Source: Torymus aiolomorphi (Eukaryota > Arthropoda > Insecta > Hymenoptera > Torymidae). Taken from it: DNA of 64,000 nt. The notes under the pieces are model-generated. The model worked only from the letters and a program-made list of their open reading frames with translations. It was not told the DNA's origin and did no database searches. Of the stretch, positions 20,389-30,246 are shown in pieces (position 1 is the first letter of the stretch; each line of letters begins with the position of its first letter). A program made the translations under genes and the position numbers. The stretch spans positions 216,861,376-216,925,375 of the forward strand of contig CM070873.1 in the NCBI GenBank assembly GCA_036365515.1, in the 5' to 3' direction.

Positions 20389-21642
20389 ATGTCGATAGAT
20401 AACGAGCAAGCGTCCGGCTCATGGTCAATTTCAGAAAATTCCGGTCTAACGGAGAAAAGTAGTCTACCTGAAGGTATTGTAGCGCTGGATTTAACGATAA
20501 ATAATCGCGATGAATCAAGTATACCATCAATTAGGCCGCCGCTTAATCCTGCGCCGGATTTCCGGAACATGAGAGACGATTTAATTACGCGTAATGATTT
20601 CGATAATAATTCCATAATTAATAGATCCGTTACATCGAGTTCTTTATCCAGTTACAAAAAGATTAATGAGATAGTGCATATACTCCCCGAATTTAATGGA
20701 AAGAATATCTCTATAAATCGGTTCATAAGGGAATGTAAAGAGGCCGAAAGTTTTGTAAATCCGAGTGACCAAAGTTTCTTTTTAAAATTGGTAAAATCGC
20801 GAGTCACCGGCGACGCTAATGATTACTTACAATTTAAGGATTTTAGCAATCTAGATGAGCTCCTTTTAGAATTAAAAAGGGTATTCGCCCCAACTCAAAA
20901 TTTGCCTCAGATTCAAACTGATTTAGCACGAGTAAGGCAGAAGCCACAGGAAAAAGTTTCTGAATACGGGTTAAGAGTCACTCGGATTCTGCAAAAGGCT
21001 CGTGAATTGATAGACGAAAATTTTAATACTGTTGTCGCTCGTGGTATGATCGAGGGAACAACAAACACGGCCATCGAATGTTTCACTTTAGGTCTAGAAT
21101 CAGATATAGCCACAAGAATGATAGGGAAACAATTTTCCACCTTCGAAGTAGCAATTAGCACCGCCATCACTTGCGAAAGGTATGTACAGCAGCGAAAGGA
21201 ATTGCATGGGGAAATCTTGGGCGAAAATAGAAAACGGTCTTACTGTCACGTCGCGGAACCAGAAACCAGGGATGAACCGGAAAGAAAGAAACCTAAATGT
21301 TATAGGTGCGGTAAGGTAGGTCATGTCTCGCGAAATTGTCAGCAGAGGGCTGATAAAGGTCTTTACTGTACCTATTGTCGAGTCGAGGGTCATATCGATG
21401 ACTTATGTAGAACGCGGCGACGAAATAATGTTTCATCAAACATTGGCCAAGGCTATCCTCCCAACAGGAATTATTTACCTATTGCTAACTATCCTCAACA
21501 TCAGGGGCCCGTTAATAATACTCATCCTTTAAACTCGAATGCGGTTCGTCACATGGGCGCGACGGCGAACCCTCGAAATTCAAATCATCAAGCGTCCCCA
21601 CCCGCGCTGTTATCATTGCCACCGGTTCCACTAAGGAGGTAA
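20389..21642 (+). CDS. Gypsy-1 Gag
   Basis: A 417-residue structural polyprotein that would form the particle and bind RNA. The N-terminal third is Ser/Asn-rich and polar. Residues about 90-290 have the helical capsid character of retrotransposon Gag (EFNGKNISINRFIRECKEA onward). Two zinc knuckles lie near the C-terminus: CYRCGKVGHVSRNC (about 304-317) and a variant CTYCRVEGHIDDLC (about 327-340) ending in Cys. The ATG at 20389 is the first in a long open frame about 520 bp after the LTR. The pol frame overlaps the last 124 bp in the -1 frame. Confidence 0.93.
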   Translation: MSIDNEQASGSWSISENSGLTEKSSLPEGIVALDLTINNRDESSIPSIRPPLNPAPDFRNMRDDLITRNDFDNNSIINRSVTSSSLSSYKKINEIVHILPEFNGKNISINRFIRECKEAESFVNPSDQSFFLKLVKSRVTGDANDYLQFKDFSNLDELLLELKRVFAPTQNLPQIQTDLARVRQKPQEKVSEYGLRVTRILQKARELIDENFNTVVARGMIEGTTNTAIECFTLGLESDIATRMIGKQFSTFEVAISTAITCERYVQQRKELHGEILGENRKRSYCHVAEPETRDEPERKKPKCYRCGKVGHVSRNCQQRADKGLYCTYCRVEGHIDDLCRTRRRNNVSSNIGQGYPPNRNYLPIANYPQHQGPVNNTHPLNSNAVRHMGATANPRNSNHQASPPALLSLPPVPLRR

Positions 21643-22649
21643 ATTCACCCCTTGTCGCGATCGAATGTAATGATCTAGCTATAAATAGGCCGCGTTTTCT
21701 TATTGATACGGGGTCAGAACTTAATATTATTAAGTGTGGTTTGCTGAAAGACAAAATGCCCATTTATAAAGATAACTTATACCGATTGGCTGGAATAAGC
21801 GAAGGCTTGGTTCTGACAGAGGGATACGTTAAGGTAAAGCTCGATGGGATCCCTTGTAGAGTTAATATTGTACCGGATGATTTTCCCATAAGAGCTGATG
21901 GAATTCTTGGGGTGGAATTCTTAAAGGAGCAAAAAGCAATTTTATCTTTTGATGATGATGTACTCCTTTACGGAGATGCACGCGGTTCAGTTTCTTTTAT
22001 TAATCATAACACTCACTACCTACCTGCTAGAACTAAATCTCTAATTCAGATCTCCGTTCAGAATTCCACGCGATCTACGGGTTATATACCTAAGATAAAC
22101 GCGGGGCCCGGGGTTTTCATTGGAGAATGCCTGGTCACTAATAAAAACGGAAAAGTCAATGTATTCGCGATCAATACTACCACAGAAGACATGAATATTA
22201 TTATACCGCTCATTGAACTGGAAGGTTATGATTGTACTTTAAAATCCGTGCGCGTCATTAGAACAACGAATAAAAGTAAAACCGAGGCAGAGCTACAGCT
22301 CAGAATAGATAAGATTTTGGAATTACTCGATTTAAAAGATCTCGATCGGGAAGAAAGAGATAGTATAGTTAAACTCGTGTCAGAATTTCCCTGCCAGTTT
22401 CATTTGCCCAAGGATAAGTTAAGTAAAACTACTACAGTTACCCACAAAATCCCTACTACCAATGATATTCCTATTAATGTAAAGCAATACCGGTACCCGC
22501 CTCACTTAAGGGAAATAGTTCAGAAGCAGGTTCAGGAATTAATCGATAACGACATAGTAGAAGAATCCGAATCACCTTACAACTCTCCATTGTGGATTTT
22601 CCCAAAAAACCTGATTCGCAGGGAAATAAAAGATGGCGTTTGGTTATAG
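21519..22649 (+). CDS. Gypsy-1 Pol part 1: protease and N-terminal RT
   Basis: This frame is open from 21519, inside gag in the -1 register, to a stop at 22649. It has no good ATG at its start, consistent with ribosomal frameshifting from gag. The aspartic protease active site is FLIDTGSELN (about 21693-21722). The RT domain begins after residues matching VKQYRYPPHLREIV. The frame ends just after SPYNSPLWIFPK, in the RT fingers region, where the rest of RT continues in the next -1 register. See the heptamers at 21528 and 22604. Confidence 0.88.
   Translation, partial: YSSFKLECGSSHGRDGEPSKFKSSSVPTRAVIIATGSTKEVNSPLVAIECNDLAINRPRFLIDTGSELNIIKCGLLKDKMPIYKDNLYRLAGISEGLVLTEGYVKVKLDGIPCRVNIVPDDFPIRADGILGVEFLKEQKAILSFDDDVLLYGDARGSVSFINHNTHYLPARTKSLIQISVQNSTRSTGYIPKINAGPGVFIGECLVTNKNGKVNVFAINTTTEDMNIIIPLIELEGYDCTLKSVRVIRTTNKSKTEAELQLRIDKILELLDLKDLDREERDSIVKLVSEFPCQFHLPKDKLSKTTTVTHKIPTTNDIPINVKQYRYPPHLREIVQKQVQELIDNDIVEESESPYNSPLWIFPKNLIRREIKDGVWL
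21528..21534 (+). other. Candidate -1 frameshift heptamer T TTA AAC at gag/pol
   Basis: In the gag frame the codons read CCT TTA AAC, so the heptamer TTTAAAC is in X XXY YYZ register. Pol opens in the -1 frame nine bases upstream, at 21519. TTTAAAC is a well-known -1 slippery sequence. A downstream stimulatory structure was not folded. Confidence 0.6.
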
Positions 22650-23854
22650 ATTTTCGGGCTCTAAACGAGAAAACCATCGCTTCCGCTTATCCCCTTTCCA
22701 ATATAACGGAAATTCTCGATCAATTAGGAAGAAGTAAATATTTTTCAACTCTTGATCTAGCTTCGGGATTTCATCAAGTGCCAATTGATCCCTCAGACGC
22801 TCCTAAGACCGCGTTTTCAACCCCATTTAATCATTTGCAATATAAAAGAATGCCTATGGGATTGAAGGGCTCCCCATCCACGTTTCAGGCTCTCATGGAT
22901 AAGGTGCTGAGCGGGTTGCAGGGTATTGAATTATTCGTCTACATGGACGATATTGTAGTATACGCCGAATCCTTAGAGGATCATACTCGGAAGACAAAGA
23001 AATTGTTTGGGAGACTAAGAACTGCCGGTCTCACCCTGCAGCCCGATAAGTGCTTTTCCCTCCGGAAAGAAGTCGTTTACTTAGGGCACATCATATCCGA
23101 ACAGGGGGTGAAACCCGATCCTCGTAAGATTCAGGCCGTCTCGGAATTCCCGCGTCCGAAGAATGCTAAAAATATCAAACAATTTTTAGGTTTAGCTGGG
23201 TATTACCGTAGATTCATTCCTGACTTTGCTAAAATTTCTAGGCCCCTCCATTCACTTTTGCAAAAGGATAAACACTTTTTATGGGATAACGCGCAAGAGA
23301 ATGCTTTCATCACCCTGAAACAAACACTCTGCTCCAGCCCCATCCTGCAATATCCAGATTTTAATGAACCATTTGTTGTAACGACCGACGCATCCAATTA
23401 TGCTTTGGGTGGTGTCTTGAGTCAGGGCCCGATAGGAAGGGATCTCCCAATTGCCTACACGTCAAGGGCTTTAGTTAGCGCAGAAATAAGATACACAACC
23501 ACGGAGAAAGAATTACTAGCTGTAATGCACACAGTGAAGCAGTTTAGACCGTATCTCTATGGCCGGAAATTTACATTAGTGACCGATCATAGACCACTAT
23601 TATGGCTAAATAAATTAAGAGATCCTATCGGAAGAGTAGGACGTTGGAAAATTTTGTTAAGGGAATATGACTATGACATTATTCATAAACCGGGAAAGAT
23701 AAACATGAACGCGGATGCACTGTCCAGAAACCCTATACCAACTCTTCCAATAGCCATCGATTCCGTTGACTCTGATCCAGAGGAATTGTTCCCAGAAACT
23801 AATATCGAAAATTTATTCCTAATTAATCATGCTGAATCAGGTCATAAGGGATAA
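22592..23854 (+). CDS. Gypsy-1 Pol part 2: RT core and RNase H
   Basis: The main RT catalytic core, with FSTLDLASGFHQVP, KRMPMGLKGSPSTFQ and the YMDD box (FVYMDDIVVYAE, about 22935-22970). RNase H follows with TTDASNYALGGVL, the TEKELLAV segment and TDHRPLLWL, ending near NADALSRNP. The frame ends at TAA 23852-23854, just after RNase H. It overlaps the previous frame by 58 bp; the join falls at AAAAAAC (22604-22610). Confidence 0.93.
   Translation: MDFPKKPDSQGNKRWRLVIDFRALNEKTIASAYPLSNITEILDQLGRSKYFSTLDLASGFHQVPIDPSDAPKTAFSTPFNHLQYKRMPMGLKGSPSTFQALMDKVLSGLQGIELFVYMDDIVVYAESLEDHTRKTKKLFGRLRTAGLTLQPDKCFSLRKEVVYLGHIISEQGVKPDPRKIQAVSEFPRPKNAKNIKQFLGLAGYYRRFIPDFAKISRPLHSLLQKDKHFLWDNAQENAFITLKQTLCSSPILQYPDFNEPFVVTTDASNYALGGVLSQGPIGRDLPIAYTSRALVSAEIRYTTTEKELLAVMHTVKQFRPYLYGRKFTLVTDHRPLLWLNKLRDPIGRVGRWKILLREYDYDIIHKPGKINMNADALSRNPIPTLPIAIDSVDSDPEELFPETNIENLFLINHAESGHKG
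22604..22610 (+). other. A AAA AAC heptamer at the break inside RT
   Basis: In the upstream pol frame the codons are CCA AAA AAC, so AAAAAAC lies in exact X XXY YYZ register, and a -1 slip enters the RT core frame at the homologous position. It may be a working shift site. More simply, one A may have been lost from a run of seven, because programmed sites inside the RT fold are not usual. Confidence 0.55.
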
Positions 23855-24397
23855 GATTCCGAAGGATCAGAGAATTTCGATCATTCCTATACCCCGACTA
23901 GACAAGACGATAGACCAATAAACACTGACGGACCGACCGATGGACTTAGCACTGTCTCTTCAATGGAAGAGGCAGCGGTCATCGTATATCATGACCGAGG
24001 TAGCTGTAGGGGACCACCGGTTGTAAAGGTCGTGGCTGAAGCCCTCCAGAGAGAGGAGAATAGAGTAGATAGGCCGGACGTGGATATCGCGGCCGAATCC
24101 CTGAAAAATGGGATAGTTAGTGTTAGGAGTCCACCGGCCACAAGCAAGGTGGCCGAAGCCTTCGCGCGTGTTGAGGGGGTCGGGGACCTACAGGAAAATT
24201 CCTATCAAGAAATCCCGCCAAGCCGAAGTACTCTCACACGTGTCGAAGAGAACGCCGGGGGCCTACGGGAAAATTCCCATCAAGAAACCCTGTTAGGCAA
24301 CTGTCACGAGGAGTACAACCGAAGCTCTCACGTGTGCTGGGGGGCTCGGGGGCTATGTGTTCCTGGAGCGAAGTACTTCCATACACGTTGGGAATGA
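23855..24397 (+). pseudogene. Gypsy-1 Pol linker, interrupted
   Basis: After the stop at 23854 the same frame stays open to 24397, but the integrase lies in another frame that becomes clear from about 24357. The stretch holds an imperfect repeat seen as GDLQENSYQEIP near 24180 and 24405 and a variant near 24255. The linker between RNase H and integrase is fast-evolving. A stop plus a +1 (or -2) frame change means full-length Pol cannot be read straight through, unless an intron removes this part. Confidence 0.6.
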
Positions 24398-26435
24398 TAG
24401 AGCCGGGGACCTACAGGAAAATTCCTATCAAGAAATCCCGTCAGGCGAAAATAGGGTTGAAAGGACGCAGACAAGGGTTCAAGGGGAGGTTGATCTCCAA
24501 GAACCAATGACAGATAACCTCAATAGTGTATTCGACGATTCTGGGGATGAATTAGAGAATGAAATTATTGGAATAAAAACCTATGAGATTCAGTCTTCTG
24601 CTATCACGAGTGAATCCCCCAACACACAGTCCTATGTGGACAACGATACACAGTCTTATGAGGACAACAATACACAGTCCTATGTGGACAACGATACACA
24701 GTCTTATGAGGACAACAATACACAGTCCTATGTGGACAACGATATACAGTCTTATGTAGATAACAACGCACAGTCTTATGTAGACAACAACGCACAGTCT
24801 TATGTAGACAATGACATACAGTCCTATGTGGACAACTTGATACATAAAACACCGTCCTCAATGGACTTAACACATACGATACACAAAAACCAACCCCACC
24901 TAGACTTGACTCCGACTATCGCGAATAGAATAGATCAGGTCTTAGTCATAACTTCCGTCGAATACTCCCGGGACCAACTTTTAATGAGAAAAGATAATAT
25001 CGCTCATTTTATGTCAGTAGATTGCAAAATAAGCACCCCTATTTGCCAACAATTAGTAGATTTAGAAATGATAAATGTTGAAAAATTAAAAACAGAACCC
25101 ATCGGCATAGGCGCGGTAGTACAGACAAATTTATCAAACGGAAAAATTATATATTCATTATTTGTCAAGGAAAAATCGAATGAAGTGGCAACCGCAGCTA
25201 TAATAGTTCAATGCTTAGATTCCCTCCGGACCGCGATGATCGAGGAAAAAGTAAATTCAGTTAGCATCTCGAAATTTGGAGATGGGTTGGAAAAGAACCA
25301 TTGGTTACCCATCGAAATTACCCTACGGGCGCGTTGGAAAACAGCGATACCGAAATTAACTATTTGCACGGGGGAAGTAATTGTTCCACCTCCCGATGAT
25401 AGACTAGGTATTATTGGCGAGGCCCACGATTCGGCTATTGGGGGACACAAAGGCATCGCGAAAACTTATCATCGAATCCGTGAGCAATACGTTTGGCCGG
25501 GAATAAAGGAAGACGTTTCCGAATATGTTAGGACCTGCGCGGAATGCCAGAGAAAGAAATTAGTACGAGTGAAAACAAAGCAGCCAATGAGAATCACGAC
25601 TACCCCCAGTAGAGCGTTCGAAGTGTTGGAAATGGATATAGTAGACCTCTTACCCGTAACCGTATCCGGAAATAAGTATATCCTGACCTTGCAATGTAAT
25701 TTAACCAAATACTCTGATGCCCTTCCCATTCCTGATATGACCGCTGAGATGGTTGCCACCGCTTTAGTCCACGATTTCATTACTAGATTCGGCTGTCCCG
25801 AAGCGATTAAAACCGATCAGGGCAGCAATTTTCAGAGTAGTTTAATGCAAAAGGTAGCGAAATTATTTAAAATTAAACAATTGCGATCCACCTCCTTCCA
25901 TCCGCAGACCATGGGCTCTTTAGAAAGAAGTCATCACTCCTTGGTTGAATATTTAGAAATGTACACGGATAAAACCGATTGGGATACTTGGATAAAAATG
26001 GCTATGTTTTCATATAATACATCTGTTCATTCGGCACACGGTTTTACTCCCCACGAGCTAATTTTTGGACAAAAGGCGCGATTACCTTCCGAGTTTGAAA
26101 CAAGGACTGTAGAAAAGACATACGAAATGTACCTGGATGAATTAATATTTAAATTAAATAACACTCAAAAAATGGCAAAAGCGCGGTTATTGGAAGCAAA
26201 AGAACGATCAAAGCGATATTACGATCAAAAATTAAATGCGAAAGATTTCAAGATCGGAGAAGAGGTATATTTATTAAAAGAACCTCAAGTAGGTAAATTT
26301 GATGAGCAGTATGCAGGCCGGTATAAAATAATAGAATTAATAGATGATAGAAATGCAAAAATAGATTTAGGAAATAATAAAACCAAAATAGTCCATGTAG
26401 ATAAGTTAAAACACGCGTGTTTACGACCTAATTAA
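24357..26435 (+). CDS. Gypsy-1 Pol part 3: repeat linker and integrase
   Basis: Residues after about 80 hold a tandem peptide repeat (see 24625-24840). The integrase follows: the HHCC zinc site (HDSAIGGH, YHRIREQYVWPG, CAECQRKK) and the catalytic triad in LEMDIVD, IKTDQGSNF and GSLERSHHS, all present. The C-terminal part carries HGFTPHELIFGQ and a basic tail with VYLLKEPQVGKFDEQYAG. The stop is TAA at 26433-26435. The true start is unclear; the frame's first usable codon at 24357 is GTG, so it is probably part of the longer polyprotein. Confidence 0.9.
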   Translation: MFLERSTSIHVGNDRAGDLQENSYQEIPSGENRVERTQTRVQGEVDLQEPMTDNLNSVFDDSGDELENEIIGIKTYEIQSSAITSESPNTQSYVDNDTQSYEDNNTQSYVDNDTQSYEDNNTQSYVDNDIQSYVDNNAQSYVDNNAQSYVDNDIQSYVDNLIHKTPSSMDLTHTIHKNQPHLDLTPTIANRIDQVLVITSVEYSRDQLLMRKDNIAHFMSVDCKISTPICQQLVDLEMINVEKLKTEPIGIGAVVQTNLSNGKIIYSLFVKEKSNEVATAAIIVQCLDSLRTAMIEEKVNSVSISKFGDGLEKNHWLPIEITLRARWKTAIPKLTICTGEVIVPPPDDRLGIIGEAHDSAIGGHKGIAKTYHRIREQYVWPGIKEDVSEYVRTCAECQRKKLVRVKTKQPMRITTTPSRAFEVLEMDIVDLLPVTVSGNKYILTLQCNLTKYSDALPIPDMTAEMVATALVHDFITRFGCPEAIKTDQGSNFQSSLMQKVAKLFKIKQLRSTSFHPQTMGSLERSHHSLVEYLEMYTDKTDWDTWIKMAMFSYNTSVHSAHGFTPHELIFGQKARLPSEFETRTVEKTYEMYLDELIFKLNNTQKMAKARLLEAKERSKRYYDQKLNAKDFKIGEEVYLLKEPQVGKFDEQYAGRYKIIELIDDRNAKIDLGNNKTKIVHVDKLKHACLRPN
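24625..24840 (+). repeat. 24-bp tandem repeats coding for an 8-residue motif
   Basis: About nine units encode variants of TQSYVDND (first residue T/I/A, fifth V/E, last D/N/L). They lie in frame in the segment between RNase H and integrase. Several neighbours are identical in DNA, implying recent unit duplication. Confidence 0.9.
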
Positions 26436-28043
26436 ATTTATTCATTGCTTACTTCTCTATACGGTATGCAAATGTTACCTCATTGCGATACTTATATTTT
26501 TATATTCCACGTGCGACCAAATTGTAACTTCATGTATCCTATTTGTAATTAAATTGACAAATAATAAAATAATAAGGGTTATAGGAGAGATGGCCAGGGC
26601 TCGCCTTAAAGTTTAGTTCCTTTTTGCCCTGGAGATGGGAAACCGGAAGTACTCCTGATACACTGTATAAGGATGGGTCCCGGCGAGCCATAGGTAGCAT
26701 CTCACAGAAGGGAGCGATGGCAGGGGCTCCCTTCACCCTGAAAAAAAAATTAAATTATTTAAAGGAAAATCCGTGAATAAATAACAAAGCAAATAACCGC
26801 GTTGCATCAAACTTACGAAAACTTCACCCCTAAAAATTTAAATTATCTAATCTAAACCCGCGTTTTCTTGTAAATTCACCCTTAAAATTTAAAATTTGTT
26901 TATTGAAAATTTACTATTTAGAATAAAAAAAAAAAAATAACTTCACCCTTAGAAAATCAAAATTATTCGTTGAAATTTACACTTAAAATCCGAAATTTCC
27001 TATTAAAAGCTTCACCCTTAAATTTGATTAGTTAACTTAAATCCACGTTTTACTGTAGATTCGCCCTTAAAAATAATTATTAAACCCGCGTTTTTACCCT
27101 AATTATTTAAATTAAATCCGTATTCCATTATAAATTCACTCTTAAAAAATTAAACTTATTAATAATTCACCCTGAAAAATGAAATTATTTGAATTAAACC
27201 CGTGTTCCATTGTAACTTCACCCTTATAAAATGAATTTATTTAAGATCAAAACCGCGCTTCCTAGTAAACTATATTTTCTTGAAAATTATAATTATTATT
27301 TAAAGAATAACCCCTATCCAGAATTTTAAAATTATCCGTGATAAATTCGCCCTTAAAATCAGAATGGTTGATAAAATAAAAACCCTTTTTATGGAAAGAA
27401 GCCTTGATCTTCCTGTTGACTGCGTCACTTCCGCATCAGTGATTAACAGCAAATTCCCTTCCTATTTTCAAAAAAAAAAAAAAAAGGAGAGAAACCTTCA
27501 TATTTAATTTCTCTCTCTCTTCCTCTCTCTCTCTCTTCCTCTCTCTCTCTTTCCTCATTCTATGGGACTCGGCAGTCCGGATTGATAGGAAAAAGAAAAT
27601 AATTCGTCTTCTTCGCCTCTCTAAATTAGCACTACCACCGCCATCTACAGTCGATTCTTCCTTCCGCCTTGCCCTCCCCTCTCGGTCGTTCGTCTTTTCC
27701 GCTTCGGCTCTCCGGCATTCTCGCGGGAAACCTTGTACCTGCCAGATTTTCAAGACGTCGAGCCTCATCCTCAAATCTGAAAAAAAAAGGAAAAAGGGGG
27801 TAATTATCCTCAGCTCGTGCCGGCACACGAGCGTCGAGCCTCACGTCTCCCAAGTGATCAAATCTGTCGTCTAAGGGATTACATTCCCTCGTTATTCAAA
27901 GATCTTCGACGAGCTATGCTGACAAGGTAAAATCGGCCATCTCCTTCCCCTTTTTTTTCTCCTCTTTTTTCTCTCTCTTTTTTTTTCCTCCCTCCTTTTC
28001 CTATCACCAGAGTGAGGAATATAAAAAAATCTCTCTATAGGAA
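26436..28043 (+). other. Gypsy-1 3' region: repeat array and intron-like segment
   Basis: From about 26800 to 27370 about eleven degenerate copies of TTCACCCTTAAAA recur, many preceded by AAACCCGCGTTTT; spacing is about 40-70 bp. An inverted pair around CAGGGCTCGCC/GGCGAGCC is at about 26595-26690. CT- and T-rich tracts fill 27465-27600 and 27945-28010. ACAAG followed by GTAAAAT near 27928 and CTATCACCAG ending at 28010 look like a splice donor and acceptor, giving a possible intron of about 80 bp just before the accessory ORF. Confidence 0.6.
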
Positions 28044-28865
28044 ATGGAGGAGAACCCGGAAAACCGTCGCATAATGCTGCACGTAAGGACAGTCGGGACC
28101 TTTAAGGTCAAGGAAGAAAAGAACCCAACGTCTCCACTTAACCTCTCTATGGCCCTCCCAGGACCATCAGGAACGACACGCGATAAAGGCCAGATTCGGG
28201 GACCATACAAACAGCCTTCCTGGGTGGCTCTTACAAATACAGTTACCCAGACAGGGGCCAAAATTCTCTGTATGGCCGCTCACCCCGGAGTCGGGCATTC
28301 AGAGCACCCATACGCCAATACAGGAATGGAGCCTGCGCACGGGTTGCATCTGCCCCAGCTAAAAATAGCTGGTGCATGGACGGAGCCTCAAAGGACACGG
28401 ATAGTCCCGCCGAGGGCACCGTTGCAGCCCCTCATAAGGATGATGCCTCAGGGAATGCCCCCTCACTTGGATCCCGAACAAGGGGTTAAGCCCTTCAACG
28501 GACCCAAGCCAGCAACAACGCCCGGACAGGCAGAGAAATTATGGAGAGTCCACTACAAGAAAATGCCATTAAGAGGAGAACTCATGAGAACTACCAGACA
28601 TTTGAAAGGAACTTACGTTAGGGATCCTCAATCCAAACAATGGAGATGTCTTAAGTGCTACCAGGGCATCACAGGCGAGTGGGAGATCATGACCTGCCAC
28701 TGCATTGGTCTAGAGAGGGCTTTACGTCTACCACTGTGTCCAGGAGGATGTGGAGAGAGCCCACTGGTTGCCAGATCTTTCTCTAGATGCGAAACATGCC
28801 AAGTGATCTTTGCATACCACAGGAAAGAGATCCAGGAAGGACAGGTGTTCAAGGTTCCAATTTAG
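28044..28865 (+). CDS. Accessory ORF of Gypsy-1, Cys-rich C-terminus, unknown function
   Basis: A 273-codon ORF in the place where some Gypsy elements carry env. I recognise no family. There is no signal peptide, no membrane span and no fusion-type segment, so it does not look like Env. Residues 1-60 are charged and Pro/Ser-rich; 95-165 are Pro/Gly/Met-rich. The C-terminal third has eight clustered cysteines: C202-x2-C205, C218-x-C220, C232-x3-C236 and C249-x2-C252, which suggests two zinc sites. A pyrimidine-rich tract ending in CACCAG lies about 33 bp before the ATG, so expression from a spliced subgenomic RNA is plausible. AATAAA at 29010-29015 follows. Intactness in a young element suggests it is used. 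It may be a captured host sequence or a fast-evolving retroelement protein. Confidence 0.7.
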   Translation: MEENPENRRIMLHVRTVGTFKVKEEKNPTSPLNLSMALPGPSGTTRDKGQIRGPYKQPSWVALTNTVTQTGAKILCMAAHPGVGHSEHPYANTGMEPAHGLHLPQLKIAGAWTEPQRTRIVPPRAPLQPLIRMMPQGMPPHLDPEQGVKPFNGPKPATTPGQAEKLWRVHYKKMPLRGELMRTTRHLKGTYVRDPQSKQWRCLKCYQGITGEWEIMTCHCIGLERALRLPLCPGGCGESPLVARSFSRCETCQVIFAYHRKEIQEGQVFKVPI

Positions 28866-29612
28866 ATGACTATGCGTATTTCATTAACTTTGTGTCTTTG
28901 CATATTTATATTTTTTTTTTATACTTTCATGTAATTTTGATATCCTTGTATTTTCTAAGGCTTTTGTACAGCTCATTTCATCCTCTTTCTCCCTTCTTAT
29001 TTTCATGTAAATAAAGAATGGTGTTGAGATATATTTTTTCTTCTTTCTTGGTGATATTATCCGATCCCTTCGTTAAGGTCTCAATGGTTTTAGCTTGTCG
29101 GGCTGGAAGCATCACCATCTTATATGCACAACCCAAATCACTCGGTACACTCTCGCTATATCTCTCACCACATTTTTGCAGAACCAAATTATAGGAAGTG
29201 GATAACATAGTAGCTTTTGGTGAATATTTGCTGCTTAGCATTAAATAGGGAATGGTATTTCCTGGTTAATGGGATTTCCTTCTCACAAAAGACGAATAGT
29301 TAATGGTTTTGGGGTGGATGTATAGCAAATAATGACCCTTATCGAATGGATTCTATGCCTGGGAGCCATGGGCAAAGAGCAATTGGGTTTCAGAACATTT
29401 GGGTAAGTTAATAATTTTAGGTAAATTCTATTTCAGTAAACACAGTTGTCCTGTTGTTGTCATGAGGGATGATATCCCTACAATTATAGGCCTCATGGAA
29501 CGGTTATCTTCCTGTGAACTGTCATGGGAAGTATTGCATCAAGAGCTTATCGTCAGGCAGAATGGATGCAGTTGCTAAACTATAACATCTTAAAAAAAAT
29601 AAAAAAAGTATG

Positions 29613-29662
<50 letters not shown>

Positions 29663-30246
29663 ATTCTCATAATAGGATGAGTCGCATTGATGCTGGTTCC
29701 TTGGATCCTGCCTTCACAGGTAGTTATTGGCATCTGAGCTTTAAAAATTATAACCCTTGGGCATCCCTCTTAGTTAAAGCATTCACTTTGAGCTGGCAGC
29801 AATCGCCACTATTATTAATGTACTAATATATGTTCCTGCAACATGCATCCTCTTATACTCCTGCTCCCTAAAAGAAAAAGAACAACAAATTCACCACAAA
29901 GAATCTTTGTTCCCTTTTAATTAAGTACTTATCTGATCGATCAACGGGGTTCTCTTGCTATTTTCCTTGTAAAATAACAGGAGGGTAGCCTTTCTTCTCC
30001 CTCATTTTTCCTTCACAACTCCCTTTGAGAAAGGTGCAACCTTCATTTATGAGAAAAATTCAGACTCCTATTGCGCATTATTCTGACAGCTCTGTAGCAG
30101 ACGACGATAATATTTAGCGATCGGACCCGGCCACTGGCGGGTGGCACCATCTAACGGTGACAAGCCAAACCCGACTCGCGCAGGAGGACACAGTAAAGGG
30201 CGCGAATATTTAAAATACAAAAGCCCGAATCATGGGTTCGTGTTTT
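28866..30246 (+). other. Gypsy-1 3' untranslated region with a poly(A) run
   Basis: No further gene is supported. AATAAA is at 29010-29015. A run of about 48 A with a preceding A-rich stretch lies at about 29590-29660. The rest shows no clear repeats. Confidence 0.6.
29613..29660 (+). repeat. Long poly(A) tract inside Gypsy-1
   Basis: An almost pure A run of about 48 bases, about 750 bp after the accessory ORF and 600 bp before the 3' LTR. It could be a simple-repeat expansion or the tail of a cDNA acquired by the element. Confidence 0.85.

Noticed and set aside
24552..24873. Minus-strand frames over the 24-bp repeats
   Set aside because: Shadows of the tandem repeats in the Gypsy-1 pol linker.
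28044..28865. Accessory ORF considered as Env
   Set aside because: No signal peptide, membrane span or cleavage-type motif; Cys pairs look zinc-binding. Kept as an unknown protein.
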